A stretch of 64,000 bases of DNA from an uncultured Saccharospirillaceae bacterium (GCA_947499545.1 CANMOZ010000005.1:1-64000); one strand, 5' to 3'. Numbered from the stretch's first letter, positions 45,928 to 55,760 are shown. The notes: generated by a model from the sequence alone, not told the origin. Numbers and translations are program-made.

Positions 45928-47082
45928 ATGTTGAAGCCCGATTATGAAACTTCTGAGTTATCTCAATTGCGGCACTCTGTGCAACGCTTTCTCAGCACGG
46001 AGGTGGCCCCTTATCACGAACAATGGGAGCAACAAGGCTCAACCCCCAGAGCGATTTGGACTGCGGCTGGCGCACAGGGGTTTCTCTGCCCAACCGTAAA
46101 AGAAGTGAACGGAGGTGTTGAAGCTGACTTCCGCTTTAGCGCTGTCATCAATGAAGAAATTGGGCGATCTGGCTATTCTGGTCTCATTGGATTTGGAATC
46201 CATTCCGACATATGCGCGCCGTACATTGACCATTACGGCACAACAGAACAACAGCAGCACTACCTACCTAAGCTCTGTTCAGGGGACATGATCGCTGCCA
46301 TTGCCATGTCTGAACCCGGTGCGGGTTCTGATTTGCAAGCGATCAAAACCAAGGCCGTTCTAGAGGGAGATCACTATATCCTGAACGGTACCAAGACCTT
46401 TATTTCGAATGGACAGAATGCAGATATTGTCATCGTCGCTGCCAAAACAGACCCCAAAGAAGGCGCTAAAGGCGTAAGCCTTTTTCTCGTCGAGTCCCAG
46501 TGGCAAGGCTTTGAGCGTGGTCGCAATCTATCTAAAATAGGCATGAAGGCACAGGATACTTCCGAACTTTTTTTTCAAGACATAACATTACCGCGCTCTG
46601 CCTTGCTTGGTGAAGAAGGCAAAGGATTTAAATATTTGATGCAGGAATTGCCTCAGGAGCGTTTGATGATCGCATCCAATGCCATTGGAGCCGCTGAGGG
46701 CGCACTGTCATGGACTATAGCGTATGCCAAAGAGCGAAAAACCTTTGGCAAAAGTTTACTCGAACATCAACACATCCGTTTTAAACTAGCAGAACTACAA
46801 TCCGATATTGTGGCAGGGCGCGCTTTTCACGATCGCTGTTTAGCCCTGCACGTTGAGGGGCTGCTTAGTGTTGGGTTGGCCGCTTCCGTCAAGCAATGGT
46901 GCTCTGACTTGCAATGCAGAGTCATGGACGAATGCCTGCAAATTCATGGTGGTTATGGCTATATGTGGGAGTACCCTATTGCGCGTGCTTGGGCTGATGC
47001 TCGGGTCCAGCGAATCTACGCTGGTTCAAATGAAATCATGAAAGAACTGATTGCCCGAGAAATAGAAGCGTCTATAAACTAA
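45928..47082 (+). CDS. Acyl-CoA dehydrogenase
   Basis: FAD enzyme that introduces the C2-C3 double bond in an acyl-CoA. The 384 residues have the family's three domains. AIAMSEPGAGSDLQ (about 122-135) and TFISNGQNADIVIV (about 155-168) bind flavin and substrate. The catalytic Glu is expected near RIYAGSNEIMKELIAREI at the C terminus. The signature IHGGYGYMWEYPIARAWADAR is present (about 346-366). Single gene with its own terminator. Chain-length preference is not predictable. Confidence 0.94.
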   Translation: MLKPDYETSELSQLRHSVQRFLSTEVAPYHEQWEQQGSTPRAIWTAAGAQGFLCPTVKEVNGGVEADFRFSAVINEEIGRSGYSGLIGFGIHSDICAPYIDHYGTTEQQQHYLPKLCSGDMIAAIAMSEPGAGSDLQAIKTKAVLEGDHYILNGTKTFISNGQNADIVIVAAKTDPKEGAKGVSLFLVESQWQGFERGRNLSKIGMKAQDTSELFFQDITLPRSALLGEEGKGFKYLMQELPQERLMIASNAIGAAEGALSWTIAYAKERKTFGKSLLEHQHIRFKLAELQSDIVAGRAFHDRCLALHVEGLLSVGLAASVKQWCSDLQCRVMDECLQIHGGYGYMWEYPIARAWADARVQRIYAGSNEIMKELIAREIEASIN

Positions 47083-47094
47083 TGATCATAGAAC

Positions 47095-47156
47095 AAAAGC
47101 CCTCTGCATCCTAAAACAAGGCTATCGTGCCAATGGAATGCAGGGGGCTTTTTTCT
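47095..47156 (+). terminator. Rho-independent terminator of the acyl-CoA dehydrogenase gene
   Basis: AAAAGCCCTCTGCATCC (47095-47111) pairs with GGAATGCAGGGGGCTTTTTT, ending at TTTTTTCT near 47154. Stem of about 14 bp with a large loop, beginning 12 bases after the stop codon. Confidence 0.85.
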
Positions 47157-47317
47157 ATCCGAACAATTTATTCACATATCAACCACAAACCCTCAGACAG
47201 CAACTCTTTTGCTTTACATTCAATGAATGAGCAAATGTAGACATACTAGAAGCTGTTTCATAACTCTAATGAGGCATATGGCAACCACATTAATTTCTTC
47301 AGCATCGCCAAAAAACG

Positions 47318-48247
47318 TTAATGCTGAGATTTTTGGTGAATCAACTGCCCCATCAATTCATCCTTTTCTTCCCACAGCACATTTACCCATTTTTGAAAAT
47401 TTTCTCGATACTGCACATCATTTTGATAATCACCGTAAACGTACTCTTTGGGTATATTTAATTGACGAACTTTTACAGTGACCTGATGTAAATCTCCACA
47501 CATAAACCCCAAGAAACTTGGAATGCTTTCTGGATAAACAATGGTAACGTCTAGCATTGATTGGAATTTGTCACCCATAACATTTAATGTGAAAGCGATA
47601 CCACCAGCTTTAGGCTTCAAAAGATACTTAAAAGGCGATTTCTGATAATCGTGTTTAGCTTGCGTAAAACGAGTCCCTTCAAGAAAATTAACAACAGCTG
47701 TGGGTTTCAATGAAAACCTTTCACAAAGACGTTTAGTTGTTTCAATATCCTGCCCTTTTTTCTCCGGGTGTTTTTTTAAGTATTCCTTAGAGTAACGCTT
47801 CATAAAAGGGTAATCTAAAGCCCACCACGCAGTGCCAAATACTGGGAAGTATTTGAGTTGCTCTTTTGTAAAAAACTTCAAAAAAGGGATGCGCTTATTA
47901 AAGACCTTCTGTAGAACGAAGATATCAACCCAGCTTTGATGATTACTATTAATCAGATACCAACCTTTATAATTAAGATTCAGATGACCACTCACATCCC
48001 AATGTGTTTTATGCATCAATTTCATCCAAACTTCATTACCCAACGCCCACATCTCAGCAAAAGTGGCTAACAAATCATCGAACCTTTGATACAATCGTTT
48101 GTTCGACATTATTTTTAGCAACGCAGCAAAGTGTATGGGTATCATCCATATGCAAGTATTAATCAGCAAACCCAGAACACTCAAAATGCCAATTAATGGT
48201 CTCGGTAAGAAATTCAGCATACGCAAGCGCCTATTCATGTAACCCAC
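47318..48247 (-). CDS. YihG/PlsC-type lysophospholipid acyltransferase
   Basis: Inner-membrane acyltransferase of the LPLAT family that places an acyl chain on lysophosphatidic acid. An N-terminal hydrophobic region (about 12-45) precedes the catalytic NHQSWVD (HX4D motif: His and Asp, about 97-103) and the glycerophosphate-binding NFLEGTRFTQ (about 188-197). 309 residues matches YihG, which favours polyunsaturated or vaccenate acceptors in E. coli. Basic N-terminal MGYMNRRLRM is normal for the group. Single gene. No other lipid genes next to it. Confidence 0.9.
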   Translation of the reverse strand: MGYMNRRLRMLNFLPRPLIGILSVLGLLINTCIWMIPIHFAALLKIMSNKRLYQRFDDLLATFAEMWALGNEVWMKLMHKTHWDVSGHLNLNYKGWYLINSNHQSWVDIFVLQKVFNKRIPFLKFFTKEQLKYFPVFGTAWWALDYPFMKRYSKEYLKKHPEKKGQDIETTKRLCERFSLKPTAVVNFLEGTRFTQAKHDYQKSPFKYLLKPKAGGIAFTLNVMGDKFQSMLDVTIVYPESIPSFLGFMCGDLHQVTVKVRQLNIPKEYVYGDYQNDVQYRENFQKWVNVLWEEKDELMGQLIHQKSQH

Positions 48248-48309
48248 TAAGTTATATACAATCTTGTTTTATACAATCTTGTTTAATCCAGCAAGTATTC
48301 TAGCGCATA

Positions 48310-48519
48310 TTGTCTTTGATCAGAGCGAACGAGCATCAACCAAACGCAAAAGTCCGCCACGCCTATCTGATGTTTTTGAACTCTTATTGGAAAACCCTGT
48401 TGTTTGGAGAGAAAAGCTTTAGGCGATTTTCTACACCCAAGGCAATCGCTCATCTGCTAGAAAACATCGTTCATACGATGAACCAACGCCATTTAGCAGA
48501 TAAGCTTTTCATTGTATAG
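48310..48519 (+). CDS. Short ORF of unknown nature, possibly a fragment
   Basis: 69 codons from TTG 48310 to TAG 48517-48519. The sequence has KVRHAYLMFLNSYWKTLLFG followed by EKSFRRFSTPKAIAHLLENI, both amphipathic and basic. It has no signal peptide. An upstream TAG at 48301 bounds the frame. It faces the serine-protease-like gene with only three bases between stops. I cannot assign a family; it might be a leftover of a larger gene. The two copies of TATACAATCTTGTTT just upstream (around 48253-48282) are a short direct repeat. Confidence 0.35.
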   Translation: MSLIRANEHQPNAKVRHAYLMFLNSYWKTLLFGEKSFRRFSTPKAIAHLLENIVHTMNQRHLADKLFIV

Positions 48520-48522
48520 ATC

Positions 48523-49680
48523 TCACTGATCAGCGTTCAGAGTTTCTGAAATCCATGCAGAATATTGACTCACATTAGTCACAACGGTTATGCGTTCTTG
48601 CCCAAAGAACTCGCCATAACTGATTACCCCATTGATCTCGGATGTTTGTGGATTAAAAAGTGGGCCGCCGCTGTCACCAAACCAAACCGCCGATACACTT
48701 GAAGAGTGCTTTCTTGATCCAGCATCTCGTCTGATACAACTTTGACGTGGGCTTAAATAATAGTTTGAGGTTACCCCTCTTTCAGCATAACCCTGGAGTT
48801 TTGCGTAGGTAGGATGCTGACTCACGAGTAACTTAGATAATCTCATGCTGTGAAAAACATTTCTTTTACACTCTTTAAGCTCAATTCTGTTTCGATCTGA
48901 TTTTTGACAATAGTCCAACGGAGAGCTGTTTTCTTGTCCCTGCAAGTACTTATTAAATTCTACATAAGCAGCAAGCTGACTTTTGGACCGCTCTATTTCA
49001 TTCTGTATGAATGCTACCGAGGCCACACCCGTTAATTGCTGCATGCAAGACTGTTGATCAATCACCTCAACATTTAAAGACTGTCGGGAACTTAATTTCT
49101 CATGACTTGCAAAGTCCCATAGGCGAATTGCCTCTCCATTTTGGTTTGTCGTGTTATAAACTTTCGCTTCTTTACTCCAACCCCATCCTGTCACTCTATA
49201 ACCGCTCTCAATAGGAGGCGCCGTCTTTGCTAGTCTTGCGGGCTCGACGCCTTCAACAGGTTCAATCTTCACTAATGCAATATCATGATCATTTGCTGCG
49301 CTCTCATCATTATTGACAAAATCCTCTCCGTGATACCGGGCATCCCGCTTAAAATCCGGATAGTATTTGACTTCTTTAACTTGATAGGTTGACTGCGGGC
49401 TATCGCTTAACTCTTGAAGGTCATCCAGGCCTACCACCACATCTATGTTGTCTTTCTTAATGAGACGCATACACATGGCTGAAGTTAGAACCCAGTCTTT
49501 AGCAATCAATGCACCTCCACAGAACTGGCGCCGTACAATAGGCTTGTCGCCTTTACGAATAAAAGCAACCATCCAGGGCAACTCGGTATCTGATTGAAAC
49601 CCATCAACGATCGCTATAGCTGGAGATGAAGCGACCAACCCCAACCAAGTTGCACTGACGAGAAACGCGGGTAATTTCAT
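48523..49680 (-). CDS. Trypsin-like (S1) protein lacking the catalytic His
   Basis: 385 residues. Signal peptide to about residue 23 (VASSPAIA), then IVDGFQSDTELPWMVAF, so signal peptidase cleavage would directly make the mature IVxG N terminus without a propeptide. The S1 fold has CGGALIAKDWVLTSAMCM, in which the TAAHC position reads TSAMC: Met69 replaces His (codon at 49474-49476). The Asp (NDHDIALVKI) and Ser (GDSGGPLFN, preceded by WFG) are present. An insertion of about 80 residues lies before the Ser motif. Without the His it should not be a classical protease. It may bind peptides or rely on another His. Secreted, single gene. Confidence 0.82.
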   Translation of the reverse strand: MKLPAFLVSATWLGLVASSPAIAIVDGFQSDTELPWMVAFIRKGDKPIVRRQFCGGALIAKDWVLTSAMCMRLIKKDNIDVVVGLDDLQELSDSPQSTYQVKEVKYYPDFKRDARYHGEDFVNNDESAANDHDIALVKIEPVEGVEPARLAKTAPPIESGYRVTGWGWSKEAKVYNTTNQNGEAIRLWDFASHEKLSSRQSLNVEVIDQQSCMQQLTGVASVAFIQNEIERSKSQLAAYVEFNKYLQGQENSSPLDYCQKSDRNRIELKECKRNVFHSMRLSKLLVSQHPTYAKLQGYAERGVTSNYYLSPRQSCIRRDAGSRKHSSSVSAVWFGDSGGPLFNPQTSEINGVISYGEFFGQERITVVTNVSQYSAWISETLNADQ

Positions 49681-49850
49681 AATAAATCCTTTAAATATGA
49701 GATGAGCGAGTTTGAATTATTCACCATCTATATGGCCAATTCCGTGACCTAGTCAGTGCACACAACCTAAACCCTAATATTGCGCACTGGCGATTGCTCA
49801 TCAGAACTCGTAAAATCCCTGTTTCAAAATAAGTTGTTGGACAAAACCCA

Positions 49851-50435
49851 ATGCGTCTAAGTGATCGCGACATATTTGCAGCCATTGAAGACCAGCGTAT
49901 TCAAATCACGCCTATGCCCTCAGAGTCCGCTATTGCTGGGCTTAGTGTTGATTTGCGGTTAGCTGATCGCTTTCAGGTATTCTCCAATAACTCTGTGCCT
50001 TATTTGGATTTATCGGGAGAAAAAGTCGAGCTACAGCGCAACATTGATCGCGTTATGAGCAAAGAGATTCATATCGAGGGGGATGATGCACTCTTCATAC
50101 ACCCTGGCGAACTGGTGCTTGGATCTACTTTAGAAAGCATTTCCATACCCGATGACTTGGTTGGCTGGCTAGATGGTCGCAGCAGCTTGGCACGATTAGG
50201 CTTAATGGTTCATGTCACTGCCGGTCGCATTGATCCGGGTTGGGATGGCCAGGTCGTTTTAGAGTTCTACAACAATGGCAAGCTGCCATTAGCTTTAAAA
50301 CCGGGGATGAGCATCTGTGCACTGTCGTTTGAAACCCTTAGCAGCCCCGCACTAAAGCCCTACAATCAGCGTAAAGATGCCAAGTACCGCAACCAACGCG
50401 GCCCTATTTCTAGCCGCATTGCGAATGACGCATAA
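49851..50435 (+). CDS. dcd: dCTP deaminase
   Basis: Homotrimeric enzyme converting dCTP to dUTP for thymidylate synthesis. 194 residues, like E. coli Dcd (193). Conserved parts are [20 protein letters not shown], with the catalytic Glu in that strand, [20 protein letters not shown] and [12 protein letters not shown]. The C-terminal [11 protein letters not shown] closes over the substrate. It starts at ATG 49851. The next gene follows 39 bases after on the same strand. Confidence 0.96.
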   Translation: MRLSDRDIFAAIEDQRIQITPMPSESAIAGLSVDLRLADRFQVFSNNSVPYLDLSGEKVELQRNIDRVMSKEIHIEGDDALFIHPGELVLGSTLESISIPDDLVGWLDGRSSLARLGLMVHVTAGRIDPGWDGQVVLEFYNNGKLPLALKPGMSICALSFETLSSPALKPYNQRKDAKYRNQRGPISSRIANDA

Positions 50436-50474
50436 TTCAATGTCAAACCCTTTGCCGGAAACCATCACCAAACA

Positions 50475-51503
50475 ATGAATCTTGATAACAGCAAGGACGC
50501 TGACCGCTGCTTGATTGGGCCTGACGGCCAACCGCAATATGGACGTCACCCTAACGCCATCCGCAACATCAATTTTTTGGACTTCGACTTTCGCTCACCC
50601 ATGGATCGCCCTCGCTCTTTAAGGGCCAAGAAACGTCGTTGGAACCAGTTTCAATTTATTGCCTGCGATCTGGATACATGCTTCATTGGCGCTGGCATCG
50701 TCCACTTAGGCATTGCCAGTTATGCTTTTGTCTATTGCTATCACAAATTAAGTGGCCAGTGTTTAGAAGAACGTTTCATTCAACCCTTTGGTAGAAAAAC
50801 GTGCACCGGTACCTCCCCTACTGACAGCATATTTGCATTCCAAAAGGGGGGCGCCAGTCTCAAGATAACCCCGGACAAAGCGTTTAGGCATCTGGCGATC
50901 AATCTCCCAGGGAAACTCTTGGCCAATATCACATTAGTGGAAGCCGAACACTTACCTCTCTCCGTATGCAGTCGAGCAGGATATGACGGTTGGGTATATA
51001 CCTCAAAAAAAGCGGGCGTCATCGCTAATGCCGACCTTGATTGCCCGCCTCTGAACATCAACATGACCAATACCCCTGGTTTAGCCACCATTGACTGGTC
51101 TGCCGGACTCATGAGACGAGAGACGTTTTGGAACTGGGCTTCTGTGACGGGGCAAACAGGCGAGCACCCTTTCGGATTAAATATAGCGGCTGGGGTCAAT
51201 GAAACAGGCACAAATGAGAACGGTCTATGGTGGCGCAATAAACTCTTCTCACTCCCGAATGTTTTGTTTGAATTCGACCGCTATCAACCGCTGAAGCCTT
51301 GGCAAATGTATTCAGAGGACGGCAGCGTTGACTTGACATTCACCCCCCTAATGCCTCGACAAGAACGTATGCATCTGGGCATCGTAGCGTCTAATTTCAG
51401 GCAAGTCTTAGGGCAGTTCCAAGGCAGAATTCAGATCGAAAAAGAAATTTTGCCTATCGCCAACGCTTGGGGACTCGCGGAAGACCACTACGCTAAGTGG
51501 TAA
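50475..51503 (+). CDS. DUF2804 domain protein
   Basis: 342 residues, no signal peptide or membrane segment. It has the DUF2804 pattern: an early FQFIACDLDTCFIGAGIVHL strand pair, a central TIDWSAGLMRRETFWNWAS segment (about 198-216), LWWRNKLFSLPNVLFEF, and the conserved tail ENGLWW. The fold is a lipocalin/beta-barrel-like AttH type, and members are widespread in marine gammaproteobacteria and actinomycetes. Role unknown. Placed 39 bases after dcd, so probably co-transcribed. ATG 50475 is the first in-frame start. Confidence 0.85.
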   Translation: MNLDNSKDADRCLIGPDGQPQYGRHPNAIRNINFLDFDFRSPMDRPRSLRAKKRRWNQFQFIACDLDTCFIGAGIVHLGIASYAFVYCYHKLSGQCLEERFIQPFGRKTCTGTSPTDSIFAFQKGGASLKITPDKAFRHLAINLPGKLLANITLVEAEHLPLSVCSRAGYDGWVYTSKKAGVIANADLDCPPLNINMTNTPGLATIDWSAGLMRRETFWNWASVTGQTGEHPFGLNIAAGVNETGTNENGLWWRNKLFSLPNVLFEFDRYQPLKPWQMYSEDGSVDLTFTPLMPRQERMHLGIVASNFRQVLGQFQGRIQIEKEILPIANAWGLAEDHYAKW

Positions 51504-51637
51504 TCATCGCATTTTAATGAAGTTCTCCCCACACTTTCTTGCAATCCAAAAGAAAATCGTATCTATTTTGAACAATACTTTTTTCCCAAGTGTTAAACGC
51601 TAGGGTTAGAAACCATTGATCCACCCAACACAGGGGC

Positions 51638-52177
51638 ATGAAAATGTTAAAGTCGATTTCTCTTTATAACGCACGTTTACTACTGTTCACTTTCTGTTGG
51701 GCTGTAAGCCAGACTGTATCCGCTGCGTGCAACAAGGAAAGTCTACCTTACGATGCTGAACGCAAGCCTAAATCCGACATCAATCAGGCCATCAGCACCC
51801 TAGGAAAACGTCAACTGGTGCTGCTAACCTTTGGCGCTAATTGGTGTAAAGACTGCAGAGTCTTCGACAAAGCACTTTGCGCAGACCCTTTAAAATCATT
51901 GGTCAAGAACAAAGCTGAAGTGGTGAAAGTCGACATTGGTCAGTGGGACCACAATCAAGATATCGTTAAGCAATTTGGGAACCCAACCGAGAAAGGCATC
52001 CCTGCCATTGTCATCATTGATAAACATCAAAATATCTTAACGGCAGCTCGTGGCGGAAAATTAGCCAAAGCCCGTTCCATGTCACAAGCTGACATAGAAG
52101 CCTATTTATCCAAACTCCTAAACAATGCAGAGCAATCATTACAGGTCGCCACTGCTGACACTAAGAAACCTCAGTGA
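51638..52177 (+). CDS. Secreted thioredoxin-family protein
   Basis: 179 residues. A signal peptide (LLLFTFCWAVSQTVSAA) is followed by a thioredoxin fold with active site NWCKDCRVF (CxxC) and a GIPAIVIID strand, the cis-Pro turn. It resembles the thioredoxin-like domains of DsbD-type or SoxW-type periplasmic reductases. ATG 51644 is an alternative start, since AGGGG lies nearer its ideal distance. Convergent with fumC across a perfect hairpin. Likely thiol-disulfide exchange in the periplasm; the partner is unknown. Confidence 0.83.
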   Translation: MKMLKSISLYNARLLLFTFCWAVSQTVSAACNKESLPYDAERKPKSDINQAISTLGKRQLVLLTFGANWCKDCRVFDKALCADPLKSLVKNKAEVVKVDIGQWDHNQDIVKQFGNPTEKGIPAIVIIDKHQNILTAARGGKLAKARSMSQADIEAYLSKLLNNAEQSLQVATADTKKPQ

Positions 52178-52186
52178 TCATCAGTA

Positions 52187-52223
52187 GAATTAAACCCTGC
52201 ACAAGCGTTACGGGGTTTAATTC
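52187..52223. terminator. Bidirectional hairpin between thioredoxin and fumC genes
   Basis: GAATTAAACCC (52187-52197) and GGGTTTAATTC (52213-52223) form a perfect 11-bp stem with a 15-base loop. It ends seven bases before the fumC stop on the reverse strand and ten bases after the thioredoxin stop. Confidence 0.75.
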
Positions 52224-52229
52224 CAACGA

Positions 52230-53606
52230 TTACTCATGCGGATAAGACAATTGACGAGGATTAAGCAATGTTGAAAGCTCCTCTTCTGACAACTCGGTTT
52301 TCGCCGCAGCCACTTCAAGAATGGGCTTGCCCTCCTTGTAAGCCTGCTTTGCAATCTCCGCTGCTTTTTCATACCCAATAATCGCATTCAACGCAGTAAC
52401 CAAAATAGGGTTTCGGGTTAATGCGGCGTTTAACTGGGTCTGGTTAACTTTAAAAGATGCAATGGCTTTATCAGCCAAATGCTGGGCACTCGTGGCAAGC
52501 AAATGAATGCTGTCTAACAAACGATCCGCTATGACCGGCAGCATGACGTTTAACTGAAAATTACCTGCTTGTCCCGCAACTGTGATGGTGGTGTCATTAC
52601 CTATGACCTGAGCACAGGCCATACAAACCGCTTCAGGAATGACGGGGTTCACCTTTCCAGGCATGATGGAAGATCCCGGTTGCAAGGCTTCCAACTCAAT
52701 CTCTCCCAACCCCGCTAATGGTCCAGAGTTCATCCAACGTAAATCATTGGCTATTTTCATAAGCACCACAGCAAGCGTTTTTAATTGACCCGAAAACTCA
52801 ACGGCAGCGTCTTGACTGCCGATGCGGGAAAACAAATTACCTGCGACAGTAAAGGGAATGCCTGTGATGTCCAGAAGATGAGCCGTCACCACTTTAGAGA
52901 ATTTTGGGTGCGCATTGATACCCGTCCCAATTGCGGTACCGCCCAGCCCCAGCGCCAACAAATGCGGCTGAACGCTTTCCAAACGAGCAGCGGACTCTTC
53001 CAATTGAAAGGCCCAAGTATTTAACTCTTGCCCCATGGTCAACGGCATGGCGTCCATTAAATGAGTTCGCCCCGTTTTCACGTAAGATTCAACTTGTTTC
53101 GCTTTATCTCGTGTGACTTTTACAAGGTGATCTAATGCAGGTTTTAGCTGTTGACGATAAACCGATGCGGCACTTACCTGAATGGCACTGGGTATCACAT
53201 CATTACTGCTTTGACCACGATTGACGTGATCGTTGGCATGCACCTCTTTATTGATGACTTCCGTCGCGAGACTAGCCAACACTTCATTCATATTCATGTT
53301 GGAACTCGTCCCAGAGCCTGTTTGAAAAACATCCACCGGGAAATGCTGCCAATGAATGCCTTTCATGACTTGCTGCGCCGCGTCAACAATCCCCGCGGAC
53401 ACGTCTGAGGGCAGCTCACCTAACTCTGCATTCGCCTTAGCAGCGGCGCATTTAATTTGAGCCAATGCCGTTAAAAACGTCCTCGGCATCGACCGACCAC
53501 TGATTGCAAAGTTATTGACGGCACGCTGTGTTTGAGCACGATACAAGGCACTGACAGGCACCTCAACTTCACCCATGCTGTCATACTCAACTCGTTTATT
53601 AGTCAT
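52230..53606 (-). CDS. fumC: Class II fumarate hydratase
   Basis: Iron-independent TCA-cycle enzyme that hydrates fumarate to malate. The fumarase/aspartase signature is GSSIMPGKVNPV (about 297-308). Other anchors are TGSGTSSNMNMNEV (about 94-107) and GRTHLMDAMPLTMGQEL. I start it at ATG 53606 (MTNKRVEYDSMGEVEVP), because class II fumarases begin this way. The longer frame from 53669 would add 21 residues. Resistance to oxidants fits an aerobic or stress-exposed lifestyle. Divergent from the 53777 gene. Confidence 0.95.
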   Translation of the reverse strand: MTNKRVEYDSMGEVEVPVSALYRAQTQRAVNNFAISGRSMPRTFLTALAQIKCAAAKANAELGELPSDVSAGIVDAAQQVMKGIHWQHFPVDVFQTGSGTSSNMNMNEVLASLATEVINKEVHANDHVNRGQSSNDVIPSAIQVSAASVYRQQLKPALDHLVKVTRDKAKQVESYVKTGRTHLMDAMPLTMGQELNTWAFQLEESAARLESVQPHLLALGLGGTAIGTGINAHPKFSKVVTAHLLDITGIPFTVAGNLFSRIGSQDAAVEFSGQLKTLAVVLMKIANDLRWMNSGPLAGLGEIELEALQPGSSIMPGKVNPVIPEAVCMACAQVIGNDTTITVAGQAGNFQLNVMLPVIADRLLDSIHLLATSAQHLADKAIASFKVNQTQLNAALTRNPILVTALNAIIGYEKAAEIAKQAYKEGKPILEVAAAKTELSEEELSTLLNPRQLSYPHE

Positions 53607-53776
53607 AGGAAAATTTTTCTCAGCATTGACGATGACCTGTAGTCTGGCAGAAAGCATGCCTATGAACACTTAATTCTTTCGAGACTTAGCTCAAAAGGAT
53701 ACAGAAAGACACTTGAACCTATTGGCGAATCAGATCAGAATTCGACAACTGCCGTTTATTTCTAGTTTTATGGCCT

Positions 53777-54502
53777 ATGACAGAACAATACAAAACGTTG
53801 TTAAGCTCCATTATGCTTGGTGAACACCAGGCCATCAGTGATGCGCCTTTAGACGAATCACAATGCAGCTTTAAAATAACAGGACAAGCTGGACGACAAA
53901 GCCTTACGATTCAAGCAGCGAATCGTGAAGAGATCCGAATGGATGCACACGCCTCCTTTCACGCACACAATGAGCAAGATGTTTACAGCTTGGGACAGGT
54001 GTATGTGCCTTCAGACGAAGAGAACCTTCTCTCTCAGCAACGCTTGCTCTGCAAGCAGGCGGGTGCGAAGCTGGAGATTGCGCCGATTTATCCAAGCAAC
54101 CTCTACAAAGTCCCCATTGTTGACACCCTATTTCACTTCAAGCCTATTTTTTTCTTGGCTTCAACGGAAGGGCTGCATTTTGCAGATCAATCAAAAAAAG
54201 CACTCAGTGACTATGAACTGGCACGACATTTCTTATTTGCCAGTTGCTTTGGCGAAGGACTACTTTGCTTAGCCAGCTCTCAAAAGCTTATTCCATTGAA
54301 TGTCACGGGTCGCTTTTCATTGCCAATGGCATCCATTGCTGCTTTTTCGCAAAAAGTTCGACTGATTCCGGAAGCATTGGAGATCGGAGAAGGGCCAGCA
54401 GATCTAACCTGTGCAGTGATTGGCAGTGGTCAAGTTTGGGTGACCGCTGATGCTCTTAGCCTTGCCGAAGTAGAGTCTTTATACGAGGCACGAAGCATCT
54501 AA
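53777..54502 (+). CDS. Conserved hypothetical protein, possibly AIM24-like
   Basis: 241 residues, no signal peptide. Strand-rich, with FLASCFGEGLLCLASSQKLI (about 155-174) and ADLTCAVIGSGQVWVTADAL (about 211-230). These remind me of the AIM24-type beta fold, whose last strand ends in a GxGxVW element. The likeness is weak. The middle part contains QVYVPSDEENLLSQQRLLCK and a Cys. It precedes a DUF3080 lipoprotein gene by about 70 bases and is divergent from fumC. Function unknown. Confidence 0.5.
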   Translation: MTEQYKTLLSSIMLGEHQAISDAPLDESQCSFKITGQAGRQSLTIQAANREEIRMDAHASFHAHNEQDVYSLGQVYVPSDEENLLSQQRLLCKQAGAKLEIAPIYPSNLYKVPIVDTLFHFKPIFFLASTEGLHFADQSKKALSDYELARHFLFASCFGEGLLCLASSQKLIPLNVTGRFSLPMASIAAFSQKVRLIPEALEIGEGPADLTCAVIGSGQVWVTADALSLAEVESLYEARSI

Positions 54503-54575
54503 CCAATACAAAAGTACTTGTGCCTGAAAAGTGGAGGTTATGAAGACCAAGGGTATTTCCAAAAATGGAATTTTG

Positions 54576-55643
54576 ATGCACAAGTACCTTTTCGTCACCG
54601 GCGTACTGTTGTTCGGTCTCTCAGGCTGCGCACCCACCCTTCAAGTTCAACTGGATAATTACGCCTACCGTTTAGACAATACGCTCCCCAAAACATCTGA
54701 AAAAAAACCAGATGCTTCTCTTTTCCTCGGATACCTCCCACTGGCAGGGTATAGACTTCCTCCCCCCAAGGAATTAAGCCTCCCTTGGCCAGATACCCCT
54801 CTAAGCTTATGGGAAGCCTTAAAAATGAGCAGATGTTCAGCTCTACTGCCCTTGGCACAAAAAAATACCACCTTGGGTAAATTCCAACAGAGCTCTCAAA
54901 AGCTGGTACTAGAATCTAAGCTCCTTATCCATTTACCCAATTGCATTGACCAATTAAAAAATACTCAACCGGAATTAGCCAACAAACTTACAGCCGCATT
55001 ACAACAAAAACGTCGTCACAAACAGCAAATGGTCTGGAATGCGCTGTTCAGCGGCTCAGAGTTTCAAAGATATGCGAGCTTGTCTCAAGGGGATTTAGCA
55101 CTCGATAATAAGGTGGCTGACAGCAATGGCGTTCAAGCGTTGGCTTACTGGCAACTCATCATGACGAACGTCATTGACGATAAACAGCTAGACTCTAGTC
55201 TTCTAGAACAGCACATGAAACAGTTACTCTTTAACCCATTATTGGGTCAGTGGATCAACTCTACACATAAAACCATTGCCACACTTGACAACACATCATT
55301 ACGTATTGAAGCCAATGCGTCTATTTGCTCAAAACCTATTTCCGAGGCCAGCCGTCAACGCATTCAACGGGTTTTCAAGTTGTTTTATGCTGATGAAATG
55401 CAGCCCTGGATTGCCCGCCTCATTCGCATAGGAAAAGCACTCGAATCTCACTTGATATCACTTGTGAACCACATTCCAAAATCGGCTCAACAGGCGGCAG
55501 GCTACCGCACGCTCACAGACTACTTAGATCGATTATTTGGCAACCAAGGACTGAATAAAAAGCTTCAGGCGTCTATCTCAAGACAAGTACACGCATGGCA
55601 AATTTTGTTAGCAAACTGCCAGCTCATGCCTAGACAACCATAA
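54576..55643 (+). CDS. DUF3080 lipoprotein
   Basis: About 355 residues. MHKYLFVTGVLLFGLSGCAP is a lipoprotein signal with lipobox LSGC. The mature part has the DUF3080 pattern: LPLAGYRLPPPKELSLPW, a Cys after SR (ALKMSRCSALL), 'NTTLGKFQQSS', and a second Cys in LIHLPNCIDQLK. It is mostly helical. The longer frame starts at GTG 54531 with GGAGG two bases before ATG 54540. I prefer ATG 54576 since it opens directly on the signal peptide. Outer-membrane lipoprotein of unknown function, common in marine gammaproteobacteria. Confidence 0.75.
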   Translation: MHKYLFVTGVLLFGLSGCAPTLQVQLDNYAYRLDNTLPKTSEKKPDASLFLGYLPLAGYRLPPPKELSLPWPDTPLSLWEALKMSRCSALLPLAQKNTTLGKFQQSSQKLVLESKLLIHLPNCIDQLKNTQPELANKLTAALQQKRRHKQQMVWNALFSGSEFQRYASLSQGDLALDNKVADSNGVQALAYWQLIMTNVIDDKQLDSSLLEQHMKQLLFNPLLGQWINSTHKTIATLDNTSLRIEANASICSKPISEASRQRIQRVFKLFYADEMQPWIARLIRIGKALESHLISLVNHIPKSAQQAAGYRTLTDYLDRLFGNQGLNKKLQASISRQVHAWQILLANCQLMPRQP

Positions 55644-55760
55644 TATTTTTTTGAGGCAACACCTACCAGAGAACTGCAAGACAGCAATCAGCAGTGCCTG
55701 GATATTGCATGCTGTCATGAATTCACGATTCCGTAAAATCCCATGGCATAAGGACTAGAA

